A stretch of 64,000 nt of DNA from Lacrimispora indolis DSM 755 (GCF_000526995.1 NZ_AZUI01000001.1:4444001-4508000); one strand, 5' to 3'. Numbered from the stretch's first letter, positions 52,092 through 60,144 are shown. Notes: generated by a model not told the origin, from the letters alone. Made by a program: numbers and translations.

Positions 52092-52862
52092 ATGAAAAGA
52101 GAGTATGCCCTTGTGGAGGAAAGAAGAGAGCATATATTAGATATCGTAAGAAACAGCCCCAAGGTGTCCGTTAACAGCTTGGCAGAGCAGTGCGGGATTT
52201 CTGTAATAACGGTCCGGAGAGATTTGCAGTATCTGGAAGACAGGAAGCTTTTAAAGCGCTGTCACGGCGGCGCCATTCCCATTGAAAAAGGCCCTGCACA
52301 AGCAAATGAAATATTACTTTACAGGCGGTTAATTGCCAGCTATGCTGCAACTTTGGTGGAAGACAATGACACGCTGTTTATAAACACAAGCAGCACTGCC
52401 TTGCAGATATTGGAATACATCAAGGCCAGGAATGTTACGGTCATAACCAACAATGGAAAGGCGATCAACAGTGAACATGGAACCGGGGTGAATATCATTC
52501 TCACCGGAGGGGAACTCCGGTATCCCAAAGAAGCCATGGTAGGAGATCTTGCGGTCAGGAACCTTCAGAACATCTATGCAAAAAAGGCTTTCATGGGATG
52601 CTCAGGCATTTCCGTCATGTCCGGAATGACCACGGAGATCATGAATGAGGTGTGTCTTAACGAACTGATGATCGAGCACACAAGAAACGAGCTGTATATT
52701 CTGGCCGACCATACGAAAATAGGGAAAAACAGCAGCTTTTCAAGCTGCAGCATAAATAAAGTTCAGCATTTGATCACTGATGAAAAAGCGCCTGAAGATA
52801 TATTAAAAGAATTTAAGGAGGCTGGAGTGCAGATCCACCAGGTGAAAAAAGGAGGTTTTTAG
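52092..52862 (+). CDS. DeoR family transcriptional regulator of the ula operon
   Basis: A 256-aa repressor: N-terminal HTH_DeoR (ERREHILDIVRNSPKVSVNSLAEQCGISVITVRRDLQYLEDRKLLKRCHGGA) and a C-terminal sugar-phosphate sensor domain (LFINTSSTALQILEY, VITNNGKAI, LTGGELRYPKEAMVGDLAV, LADHTKIGK). The sensor likely binds a pathway phosphate ester. It probably acts on the operator array at 48436-48529. It is analogous to UlaR but sits inside the operon. Confidence 0.92.
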   Translation: MKREYALVEERREHILDIVRNSPKVSVNSLAEQCGISVITVRRDLQYLEDRKLLKRCHGGAIPIEKGPAQANEILLYRRLIASYAATLVEDNDTLFINTSSTALQILEYIKARNVTVITNNGKAINSEHGTGVNIILTGGELRYPKEAMVGDLAVRNLQNIYAKKAFMGCSGISVMSGMTTEIMNEVCLNELMIEHTRNELYILADHTKIGKNSSFSSCSINKVQHLITDEKAPEDILKEFKEAGVQIHQVKKGGF

Positions 52863-53705
52863 GTGAAAACCTATACACTTGGATTGTATGAAAAGTCAAT
52901 GCCGTCTGAATTAACCTGGAAAGAAAAGCTGGAGGCTGCTAAAAGCGCGGGCTTTGATTTCCTGGAAATGAGTGTAGACGAAACAGATGAAAAGCTGGGA
53001 CGTCTGGAAATGACTTCAAAGGAACGGCTGGAGCTGATAAAATTGATGAAGGCCGCAGGAATTCCCATAGGGACAATGTGTCTGAGCGGGCACCGGAAGT
53101 ATCCTCTGGGAAGCCATGACCCTGAAATAAAGAAAAAAAGCATAGAGATCATGAGCAAAGCCATTGATCTGGCGTCAGATCTGGGAATCAGGATCATCCA
53201 GCTGGCCGGGTATGATGTGTATTATGAAGAATCCGACGAGGAAACAAGGCGGTATTTTGAGGACAACTTAAAAAAAGCAGCTGAAATGGCTGCCAGCGCC
53301 GGAGTTGTTCTTGGATTTGAAACCATGGAGACCGGATTCATGAATACGGTGGAAAAGGCCATGAAGTATGTGAAGCAGATCTCCTCCGTGTACTTAAACG
53401 TTTATCCTGATATAGGGAATATAACAAATGCCGCATGTACTTATGGAACGGATGTATTGGAAGACTTAAGGTTTGGAGGCGGGCGTCTGGCCGCCATGCA
53501 TTTAAAAGAGACAAAACCCGGCATATTCCGTGAGGTCCCATACGGAGAAGGCCATGTAGATTTTAAGAAGGCCATTGAGACGGCCTGGAAGCTGGGAGTA
53601 AGGAAATATGTAACAGAGTTCTGGTACACGGGAAGCCCTTCCTGGAAGGAAGACTTAGCTTCGGCAAATCTAAAAATGTCCAGAATATTGATGGCACAGG
53701 AGTGA
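52863..53705 (+). CDS. ulaE: L-xylulose-5-phosphate 3-epimerase UlaE
   Basis: A 280-aa TIM-barrel epimerase converting L-xylulose 5-phosphate to L-ribulose 5-phosphate. It has LGLYEKSMPSELTWKEKLEAAK, FDFLEMSVDETDEKL, MCLSGHRKYPLGS, IIQLAGYDVYYE, LGFETMETGFMN, YPDIGNITNA and MHLKETKPGIFREVPYGEGHVDF with the metal-binding Glu, Asp, His and Glu. It starts with GTG directly after the deoR stop, 8 nt behind AAAGGAGG. Confidence 0.95.
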   Translation: MKTYTLGLYEKSMPSELTWKEKLEAAKSAGFDFLEMSVDETDEKLGRLEMTSKERLELIKLMKAAGIPIGTMCLSGHRKYPLGSHDPEIKKKSIEIMSKAIDLASDLGIRIIQLAGYDVYYEESDEETRRYFEDNLKKAAEMAASAGVVLGFETMETGFMNTVEKAMKYVKQISSVYLNVYPDIGNITNAACTYGTDVLEDLRFGGGRLAAMHLKETKPGIFREVPYGEGHVDFKKAIETAWKLGVRKYVTEFWYTGSPSWKEDLASANLKMSRILMAQE

Positions 53706-53716
53706 AAGGAAAAATG

Positions 53717-54769
53717 ATGATGAAGGTTGAAAAAAAGGTGATGGGAAATTTAACGAAATGCTATTCCATTGCCCCGCTTCACTACAAGGGAAGGGATCAC
53801 ATCCTGGTCGCGGCGGAAAAGATGGACCGCTGCCTGCTGTTTGACACAGAAGGCAATCTGGAAGACACGATCTGGACGGAGCCTGGCGGCGTGATGACCA
53901 TGGTTCAGATCCCGGGTACGGATGGACAGTTTCTGGCAACTCATAAATTCTATTCTCCCAATGATTCCAAGGAAGCAAAAATAGTCATAGTGACTCCTGG
54001 CGGGCAAAACGGCTGGGAGGTAAGAACTTTGGCGGATCTTCCCTTTGTACACCGGTTCCATATCATAGAACGGAACGGCACCAACTATCTGATCGCGTGC
54101 ACTTTAAAATCAGGCCATGAATACAAAGAGGACTGGTCCTCTCCCGGAAAGGTGTATGGGGCGGTCCTGCCTGAGGATTTAAGCGGATTTGATGAAGAGC
54201 ATCAGCTCCGGCTGGAAGTGATCAAGGATGGCATGTTTAAAAACCATGGATATTACAAGGTGGAGGACCAGGGGATCCAGACCAGCATTATATCCTGCGA
54301 CAGCGGGGTTTACCAGTTTATTCCGCCGGAGCAGCCGTCAGGGTCCTGGGAGATCTGCCGGCTGATCAAAGCGGCGGCCAGCGATGCGGTGCTGGTGGAT
54401 TTTGATGAGGACGGAGAGAAGGAATTAGCTGTTATTTCTCCATTTCACGGGGATAAGATCAGCATCTGGAAAAAAACAGACGGGGAATATAAAGAAGTAT
54501 ATGTTTATGACCGGCCAACACAATTCAATCATGCCATTTTCGGGGGCATGCTGTACGGCAAGCCGGCCCTGATCATCGGTCACCGGCAAGGGGAACGCAA
54601 TCTTTTGGCCTTTACCTATGATCCTGTCCAGGCTTCTTACCAGGTGCAGATATTGGACAGGGACTGCGGCCCTGCCAATGTATATAAGTATACAAAAGAC
54701 GGGAAGGAGATCCTCATCTCCACCAATCATGGGATTGATGAAATTGCCATGTACACACTTATACCATGA
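53717..54769 (+). CDS. His-rich beta-propeller protein in the ula operon, function unknown
   Basis: A 350-aa protein with no signal peptide and no TM segment. I do not recognise a named family. It is built of beta repeats, about six or seven blades: SIAPLHYKGRDHILVAAEK, VQIPGTDGQFLATHKFY, VHRFHIIERNGTNYLIACT, ISCDSGVYQF, VDFDEDGEKELAVISPF (FG-GAP/VCBS-like), NHAIFGGMLYGKPALIIGH and KDGKEILISTNHGIDEIA. His residues recur near blade tops (THKF, VHRFH, KNHGYY, PFHGD, FNHAI, IGHRQ, TNHGI), a pattern that suggests a central metal or substrate site as in aldos-2-ulose dehydratase-like propellers. It lies between ulaE and ulaF. Three in-frame ATGs (53714, 53717, 53720) follow AAAGGA; the middle has the best spacing. 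Confidence 0.65.
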   Translation: MMKVEKKVMGNLTKCYSIAPLHYKGRDHILVAAEKMDRCLLFDTEGNLEDTIWTEPGGVMTMVQIPGTDGQFLATHKFYSPNDSKEAKIVIVTPGGQNGWEVRTLADLPFVHRFHIIERNGTNYLIACTLKSGHEYKEDWSSPGKVYGAVLPEDLSGFDEEHQLRLEVIKDGMFKNHGYYKVEDQGIQTSIISCDSGVYQFIPPEQPSGSWEICRLIKAAASDAVLVDFDEDGEKELAVISPFHGDKISIWKKTDGEYKEVYVYDRPTQFNHAIFGGMLYGKPALIIGHRQGERNLLAFTYDPVQASYQVQILDRDCGPANVYKYTKDGKEILISTNHGIDEIAMYTLIP

Positions 54770-54848
54770 GTGCAAGTGAGTTTAAGAGCTTGCTTTTGCA
54801 GTGAGCGGCGAATGTTGATCATGTGCTTTTGCACATGATACTATAGGA
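54770..54848 (+). repeat. R2 structured repeat, single copy before ulaF
   Basis: Same order of elements as at 57816: GTGCAAGTGAG, a CTTGC-containing hairpin closed by TGCAA/TTGCA, GCGGCGAATGTTGATC and a terminal ATCATGTGC-TTTT-GCACATGAT stem of 9 bp. The terminal stem differs in sequence from the other copies but pairs just as well. It ends 3 bp before the ulaF Shine-Dalgarno TAGGAGG. Confidence 0.7.
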
Positions 54849-54856
54849 GGTAACAC

Positions 54857-55555
54857 ATGTTAGAAGCCTTAAAGCAGCTTGTTTACGAAGCCAATATGGA
54901 GCTTCCAAGGTATGGACTTGTCACCTTTACCTGGGGCAATGTCAGTGCCATTGACCGTGAAACGGGCATGTTTGTCATTAAGCCCAGCGGAGTGGATTAT
55001 AATGAGCTGAAACCGGAAGATATGGTGGTCATGGATTTAGAGGGGAGAAAAGTGGAAGGAAGGTATAATCCTTCCTCCGATACCCCCACCCATTTAGAGC
55101 TTTACAAGGCATTTCCAAAGATCGGGGGAATTGTGCACACCCATTCCTCCTGGGCTACCAGCTGGGCCCAGGCAGGGCGGGGGATACCCTGCTACGGTAC
55201 CACCCATGCGGATTACATATACGGAGAGGTTCCCTGCCTGCGCTGCCTGACAGCGGAAGAGATTGAGGCCGGGTACGAGAAAAATACGGGACTTCTTATC
55301 ACAGACTGTTTCAAGAATAAGGAGTACATGGCAGTTCCGGCCTGCTTATGTAAAAACCATGGCCCCTTTACCTGGGGAAAGGATGCAAAGGAAGCTGTGC
55401 ATCATGCAGTGGTTCTGGAAGAGGTGGCCAAGATGGCATTCCGGTGTGAACAGATCAATCCAAAGGCAGCCCCTGCGCCTGAAGAGCTGCAGGATAAGCA
55501 TTATTTAAGAAAGCATGGGACCAATGCTTATTACGGTCAGAAGACAGGAGTATAG
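54857..55555 (+). CDS. ulaF: L-ribulose-5-phosphate 4-epimerase
   Basis: A 232-aa class II aldolase-fold enzyme giving D-xylulose 5-phosphate. [38 protein letters not shown], the zinc ligands in [16 protein letters not shown] and [10 protein letters not shown], and YEKNTG are conserved. It could equally be called araD; the ula context decides. ATAGGAGGTAAC precedes the ATG. Confidence 0.93.
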   Translation: MLEALKQLVYEANMELPRYGLVTFTWGNVSAIDRETGMFVIKPSGVDYNELKPEDMVVMDLEGRKVEGRYNPSSDTPTHLELYKAFPKIGGIVHTHSSWATSWAQAGRGIPCYGTTHADYIYGEVPCLRCLTAEEIEAGYEKNTGLLITDCFKNKEYMAVPACLCKNHGPFTWGKDAKEAVHHAVVLEEVAKMAFRCEQINPKAAPAPEELQDKHYLRKHGTNAYYGQKTGV

Positions 55556-55628
55556 ACTTTGATTAAAAAAGTCATTTGAGGACTGCATGGGTGAAGCGTT
55601 CTGGGAAACTTTTAAGGAGGAATGAGAA

Positions 55629-55899
55629 ATGAGATTTTTTTAGACACGGCAAATGTTGAGCATATCAGCTAAGCCAATGACATGGGAGTGATCTGCGGAA
55701 GGGTTAAAGGCTACAAAGGTGCTGTCTTCTGAGGGGATCAAGCGTGCGCAACCCCATGCATGTCATTGGCTGTGCAAAAGCCGGGGCAGATATTGCGGCG
55801 GTTCCTTACAGCGTAATCGAACAGATGACAAAGCACCCCTTAACAGACCAGGGGATTGAGAAGTTTAAAGAGGACTACCGCAAGGTATTTGGGGAATAG
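55629..55899 (+). pseudogene. Decayed transaldolase/fructose-6-phosphate aldolase (TalC/FSA) gene
   Basis: Remnant of a TalC/FSA gene with its RBS (TTAAGGAGG) still in place. Read across frames it gives [36 protein letters not shown] and then [49 protein letters not shown] in the order of the family. Damage: a one-base loss in the T tract near 55640 (7 T instead of 8), a TAA in AGCTAA at about 55670, and two internal deletions that remove the TTNPSL region and the catalytic lysine segment. Roughly 90 of about 215 residues remain. The 70 bp before it can also be read as the tail of a further unidentified ORF (FEDCMGEAFWETFKEE). Confidence 0.9.
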
Positions 55900-55977
55900 A
55901 TCATCAGGAAACTGAATTGCCGGACTTTTTTGATGGTGATATGTCAAAAGAAAGGGAGAAATCTCTCCGGAATATGT

Positions 55978-56011
55978 AAAAGCCTGCCTTCCTGACTGGA
56001 AAGGTGGGCTT
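55978..56011 (-). terminator. Terminator after sigG
   Basis: On the minus strand AAGCCCACCTTTCC pairs imperfectly with GGAAGGCAGGCTT around AGTCA, followed by TT and an AT stretch. It is 24 bp after the sigG stop. Confidence 0.55.
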
Positions 56012-56034
56012 ATGTTTTGTAAAGAAAATCATGC

Positions 56035-56811
56035 TTAAGAAAGGTAATTCTTCATGGTTTTTAGCGCATTTTTTTCCAGGCGGCTTACCTGTGCCTGGCT
56101 GATATGGATTTCTTCCGCAACCTCGGTCTGGGTTTTTCCTTCGAAAAAGCGCATGTCAATGATGTGGCGTTCCCTTTCCGGAAGGCGTCTCATGGCCTCA
56201 TTTAAGGAGATGTCCTCCACCCAGTTTTCTTCCAGGTTTTTTTTGTCACTGATCTGGTCCATGACAAACAGAGGGTCACCGCCGTCGGAGTAAACCGGCT
56301 CATAAAGGCTGACCGGGCTTTGAATGGCATCCAGAGCATAGGTGATGTCTTCCTTGCTGACTCCGATCTCCTCGGCAATCTCCATAAGGGTCGGCTCCTT
56401 TAAGTTCTTTTTCATCAGATTTTCTTTGGCGTAGATTGCTTTATAAGCGGTATCCCGCAGGGACCGGCTGACACGGATGGAATTGTTATCCCGAAGATAA
56501 CGCCGTACTTCGCCCAAAATCATGGGCACCGCGTAGGTGGAGAACCGGACATTCTGCGTAATATCAAAATTGTCAATGGCTTTGATTAAACCGATGCAGC
56601 CAATCTGAAATAAGTCGTCCACGTTTTCGTTGCTGCCTGAAAAACGTTGTATGACACTGAGAACCAGTCTTAAGTTTCCCTTGATGTAATCTTCTCTGGC
56701 CTTTTTATCTCCGTTAAGAATCCGTTTGAACAGAACTTCCTTTTCCTCGTTGCTCAGAAGAGGCAGTTTGGAAGTATTGACTCCGCAAATCTCTACTTTG
56801 TATCCAGACAT
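56035..56811 (-). CDS. sigG: RNA polymerase sporulation sigma factor G
   Basis: A 258-aa forespore sigma factor. The N-terminal YKVEICGVNTSKLPLLS motif is diagnostic of sigma G. Region 2 (NVDDLFQIGCIGLIKAIDNFD, FSTYAVPMILGEVRRYLRDN), region 3 (SLRDTAYKAIYAKENLMKKN) and region 4 (LPERERHIIDMRFFEGKTQTEVAEEIHISQAQVSRLEKNAL) are complete. GGAGGGAAAG lies just before the ATG. It stands alone, with a hairpin-containing leader. Confidence 0.97.
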   Translation of the reverse strand: MSGYKVEICGVNTSKLPLLSNEEKEVLFKRILNGDKKAREDYIKGNLRLVLSVIQRFSGSNENVDDLFQIGCIGLIKAIDNFDITQNVRFSTYAVPMILGEVRRYLRDNNSIRVSRSLRDTAYKAIYAKENLMKKNLKEPTLMEIAEEIGVSKEDITYALDAIQSPVSLYEPVYSDGGDPLFVMDQISDKKNLEENWVEDISLNEAMRRLPERERHIIDMRFFEGKTQTEVAEEIHISQAQVSRLEKNALKTMKNYLS

Positions 56812-56837
56812 ATCTTTCCCTCCGCATCATTTTTTAT

Positions 56838-56894
56838 TCCCGCAAAGGCAATGAGCCAAAATCAAGCTCGCTTGATCCTGGATTGCCTGCGGGG
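56838..56894 (-). other. Large hairpin in the sigG leader
   Basis: CCCGCAAAGGCAAT pairs with ATTGCCTGCGGGG (one bulge), enclosing ATCAAGC/GCTTGAT. It lies about 26 bp upstream of the sigG ATG and close to its Shine-Dalgarno. In B. subtilis a leader hairpin is reported to lower sigG translation, so a similar role is possible. The remaining gap to coaX has no clear promoter that I can name. Confidence 0.5.
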
Positions 56895-57011
56895 TCAAAT
56901 ACTTTGCAGCTTCCTGCAGGGTATCTGACTATCATAAAGAAATGATGTACTCATTCGAGGGCTTTTATACGATAGCCGAATCAATTTTTATTTCCAGTTT
57001 TTAGGTCATTA

Positions 57012-57782
57012 TTAATCCAGCTTATTTTTTTCATACAGAATCAGCAATCCTTTTAATAGGAGAGCCTCGTCACAATGAATTTTATGATAGCACAGCGGGA
57101 CAACGGAGGAAGCCAGGCCGCCGGTGGCCACAAGGCTTGCAGAAGTCCCAAGCTCTGCCTCCATTCGGTCGATCAGTCCGTCGATCATGGCGGCGTTGCC
57201 GTAAAGAATTCCATTTTTCATACAGTCAATGGTATTTTTGCCGATCACCCTGGTGGGTTTGTTTAAGCCGATGTAAGGAAGCTGGGCTGCCCGGCTGCTT
57301 AAGGAATCCAAAGATACTCTCAATCCGGGGAAAATGACGCCGCCGGAGTAATTTCCCTGCCGGTCAATGACGGACATGGTGGTAGCTGTTCCCATGTCGA
57401 TGACGATGATGGGAGCAGGATATTCTTTTAATGCAGCCACCGCATCCACAATCAAATCGCTGCCAACGGTCTTGGGGTTGTCCATTTTTATGTTCAGCCC
57501 GGTCTTCATTCCGGATCCCACCAGCATAGGTGTTTTTCCTGTTATTTTTTTAACAGCGCTCAGGACCACATCCGTGAGAGGAGGGACGACAGAAGCCAGG
57601 ATTGCACCTTCTATGGAAGAGAGGGGAAGGTTGTGGATTTCCATAATGTCTTTTATATTAACCGCATATTCCAGCTCGGTTTTTCCATGATTCGTGGTGA
57701 CTCGTTCTACAAAATAAGTGCCGGTATTGTCAATGCCGCCTATGACAATATTGCTGTTTCCCATATCAATGGCCAAAATCAT
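57012..57782 (-). CDS. coaX: Type III pantothenate kinase
   Basis: A 256-aa ASKHA-fold kinase for the first step of coenzyme A synthesis. Phosphate-1 ILAIDMGNSNIVIGG, VGSDLIVDAVAAL, IVIDMGTATTMSVID, and GGVIFPGLRVSLDSLSSRAAQLP are the family motifs. AAAGGAG lies about 8 nt before the ATG. It is divergent from coaBC, which catalyses the next steps of the same pathway, with the R2 pair in between. Confidence 0.95.
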   Translation of the reverse strand: MILAIDMGNSNIVIGGIDNTGTYFVERVTTNHGKTELEYAVNIKDIMEIHNLPLSSIEGAILASVVPPLTDVVLSAVKKITGKTPMLVGSGMKTGLNIKMDNPKTVGSDLIVDAVAALKEYPAPIIVIDMGTATTMSVIDRQGNYSGGVIFPGLRVSLDSLSSRAAQLPYIGLNKPTRVIGKNTIDCMKNGILYGNAAMIDGLIDRMEAELGTSASLVATGGLASSVVPLCYHKIHCDEALLLKGLLILYEKNKLD

Positions 57783-57815
57783 AAAGGGAACTCCTTTCCA
57801 ACTTTTTTTTCTTGT

Positions 57816-57980
57816 GATATAATGAGCGCAAGAGAGCGAAGAGAAGCTTGCTTCTCGGCGCGAACGGTGAATGTGATCATGATTCGCAGAATCATGATAT
57901 AATAGCGCAAGAGAGCGAAGAGAAGCTTGCTTCTCGGCGCGAACGGTGAATGTGGATCATGATTCGCAGAATCATGATAT
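57816..57980. repeat. R2 structured repeat, two tandem ~80-bp units between coaX and coaBC
   Basis: Two almost identical units (57816 and 57896) starting GATATAAT, then AGCGCAAGAGAGCG, a GAGAAG-CTTG-CTTCTC hairpin inside GCGC/GCGC, GAACGGTGAATGTG and a 10-bp ATCATGATTC-GCA-GAATCATGAT hairpin. The units differ by two single-base indels. It fills most of the 274-bp divergent gap; a promoter for either coa gene within it would be repeat-borne (the repeated GATATAAT resembles a -10). Confidence 0.85.
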
Positions 57981-58056
57981 ATTGTAGAGTACCATATTTT
58001 AAAATGAAAAACAAGGAAGTTTGATTTGCCTTTGGCTCATCGGACAGGAGGCACTT

Positions 58057-59265
58057 ATGCTGAAAGGAAAAACTATCATTTTAGGAGTAACAGGTAGCAT
58101 TGCGGCCTATAAAATAGCCGGACTTGCCAGTATGCTGGTAAAAAAGGGCTGCAAGGTCCATGTCATCATGACCCGGAATGCCACCAACTTCATCAATCCC
58201 ATTACATTTGAAACATTGACAGGCAATAAATGCCTGGTAGATACTTTTGACCGCAATTTTCAGTACAGCGTGGAGCATGTGGCCTTGGCAAAGCTTGCCG
58301 ATGTGGTGCTGGTCGCTCCTGCCAGCGCCAATGTGGTTGCAAAGCTGGCTCATGGAATAGCAGATGATATGCTGACCACCACTGTTCTGGCCTGTAAGTG
58401 CAGGAAAATCATTTCTCCGGCCATGAATACCAATATGTATGAAAATCCCATTGTCCAGGATAATTTAAAGATTTGCGAATCTTATGGCATGGAAGTGATA
58501 CGCCCTGACTTTGGGTATCTGGCCTGCGGCGATATTGGAGCGGGAAAAATGCCGGATCCGGAGGTTCTCTTTGATTTCATTGAAAAAGAGGTCTGTTATG
58601 AAAAGGACTTAGCCGGAAAGAAAATTCTGGTTACAGCCGGTCCCACCAGGGAAGCCATTGATCCGGTCCGGTTTATTACCAATCATTCCTCCGGGAAAAT
58701 GGGTTATGCAGTTGCAAAGGCTGCATCTCTCAGAGGTGCGGAGGTGACCCTTGTAAGCGGGAAAACGGATATTCCAAAGCCCAGGTTTGTGCGTTTCATA
58801 GAGATTGGCAGTGCAAAGGAAATGTTTGATGCGGTCACGGCTGAATCAGAAACTCAGGATGCGGTCATTAAGGCCGCTGCCGTAGCGGATTACCGCCCAA
58901 AACATGTGGGAACAGAAAAAACAAAGAAAAAAGACGGAGAAATGGTTATAGAACTGGAACGGACGGACGATATCCTTAAGTGGCTGGGAGAGCATCGGAA
59001 AGAAGGGCAGTTCCTCTGCGGCTTTTCCATGGAGACCCAGAACATGCTGGAAAATTCAAGGGCAAAGCTTGATAAAAAGAATGTGGACATGATTGTTGCC
59101 AACAACTTAAAAGTGGCTGGGGCCGGTTTTGGAACGGACACCAATGTAGTCACCATCATTACCAGGGAAAAAGAACTGCCCCTGGAAACGATGACAAAAG
59201 ATGAAGTGGCCCACCGCATTCTGGACGAGATATTTTCCAGTCAGAATGAGGGAAAGAAGGAGTAA
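58057..59265 (+). CDS. coaBC: Phosphopantothenoylcysteine decarboxylase / phosphopantothenate-cysteine ligase
   Basis: A 402-aa bifunctional coenzyme A enzyme. The CoaC half has GVTGSIAAYK, the catalytic His in SVEHVALAK, and PAMNTNMYENP; the CoaB half starts near 185 with ILVTAGPTREAIDPVRFITNHSSGKMGYA and ends with FSMETQNMLENSRAKLDKKNVDMIVANNL. I start at ATG 58057, 6 nt after AGGAGG. It follows the R2 pair and is 6 bp before the next gene. Confidence 0.96.
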   Translation: MLKGKTIILGVTGSIAAYKIAGLASMLVKKGCKVHVIMTRNATNFINPITFETLTGNKCLVDTFDRNFQYSVEHVALAKLADVVLVAPASANVVAKLAHGIADDMLTTTVLACKCRKIISPAMNTNMYENPIVQDNLKICESYGMEVIRPDFGYLACGDIGAGKMPDPEVLFDFIEKEVCYEKDLAGKKILVTAGPTREAIDPVRFITNHSSGKMGYAVAKAASLRGAEVTLVSGKTDIPKPRFVRFIEIGSAKEMFDAVTAESETQDAVIKAAAVADYRPKHVGTEKTKKKDGEMVIELERTDDILKWLGEHRKEGQFLCGFSMETQNMLENSRAKLDKKNVDMIVANNLKVAGAGFGTDTNVVTIITREKELPLETMTKDEVAHRILDEIFSSQNEGKKE

Positions 59266-59271
59266 GACATT

Positions 59272-60087
59272 ATGAGAGTTGAAAAAAGGCAGATCATTGT
59301 ACCTGGGCAGGTGACAGGTCCGGCAAGTTTGACCGGTTATTTACTGGACAGCATAAGCGTGAATCCGGATAAGCTGCGCCCTGCTGTTATCGTGCTTCCC
59401 GGAGGCGGATACATCCGCAGATCAGACAGGGAAAGCGAGCCAATAGCTTTGCAGTTCATGTCCATGGGCTGTCATGGGTTTGTACTGGATTACAGCGTGG
59501 CTCCCAACCGTTTCCCGGTTTCTTTAAGAGAGCTTGCTGAAGCGGTGGCTGTTATCAGAGAACATGGGGCAGAATGGAAGGTGGACACGAACAGGATCAT
59601 TGCATGCGGCTTTTCCGCAGCAGGTCATTTAGCCTGCAGTCTTGGGGTTTTCTGGGACAGAGATTTTGCGTGGGAGGCCATAAACAGGACCCCTGAAGAA
59701 ATACGGCCCGATGGGCTGATCTTAAATTATCCGGTAATCACAAGCGGGGAATTTAAACACGCCGGCTCTGTTTTAAGCCTTTTAGGTGAAGAGGCAACAA
59801 AGGAGGAAACGGAAGGCATATCCCTGGAACGGTTTGTAACGGAAAAGATGCCCAGAGCCTTTTTATGGCATACCTATACGGACGCTTCGGTACCCCTTGA
59901 AAACACCCTTCTCCTGGCTGACGCCATGAGAAAGCATCATGTGAATTTTGAACTCCATGTTTACCCTGCGGGAGTCCATGGTCTGTCCCTGGCCAATGAG
60001 GAAACCGCGGGCTCCGATGAGAACCTCCTTGAACCTTCCTGTCAGAGCTGGATTTCGCTTGCAAAGACGTGGATTTCAAATTTTTAA
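59272..60087 (+). CDS. Alpha/beta hydrolase, acetyl-esterase-like
   Basis: A 271-aa cytoplasmic alpha/beta hydrolase. The oxyanion region is VLPGGGYIRRSDRESEP, the nucleophile elbow GFSAAGHLA, the Asp probably in HTYTDASVPLEN and the His in PAGVHGLSLA. This fits the BD-FAE/acetyl xylan esterase-like group found in gut Firmicutes. Substrate not known. It follows coaBC by 6 bp, so is co-transcribed with no evident functional link. No signal peptide, so an intracellular oligosaccharide or drug-like ester is more likely than polymer. Confidence 0.82.
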   Translation: MRVEKRQIIVPGQVTGPASLTGYLLDSISVNPDKLRPAVIVLPGGGYIRRSDRESEPIALQFMSMGCHGFVLDYSVAPNRFPVSLRELAEAVAVIREHGAEWKVDTNRIIACGFSAAGHLACSLGVFWDRDFAWEAINRTPEEIRPDGLILNYPVITSGEFKHAGSVLSLLGEEATKEETEGISLERFVTEKMPRAFLWHTYTDASVPLENTLLLADAMRKHHVNFELHVYPAGVHGLSLANEETAGSDENLLEPSCQSWISLAKTWISNF

Positions 60088-60122
60088 CCGAATCAAGCAG
60101 CGGAGCGGATTGAGGATATCCG
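60084..60122 (+). repeat. R3 repeat, copy 2
   Basis: TTAACCGAATCA, AGCAGCGGAGCGG, ATTG and ATATCCG, matching the copy at 48115-48158. The first bases include the stop codon of the hydrolase gene. Confidence 0.55.
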
Positions 60123-60144
60123 TTTGTCTATGGAAGAGTGAATC

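Noticed and set aside
59272..60087. Reading the hydrolase as a secreted xylan esterase
   Set aside because: No signal peptide is present; only the fold-level call is supported.
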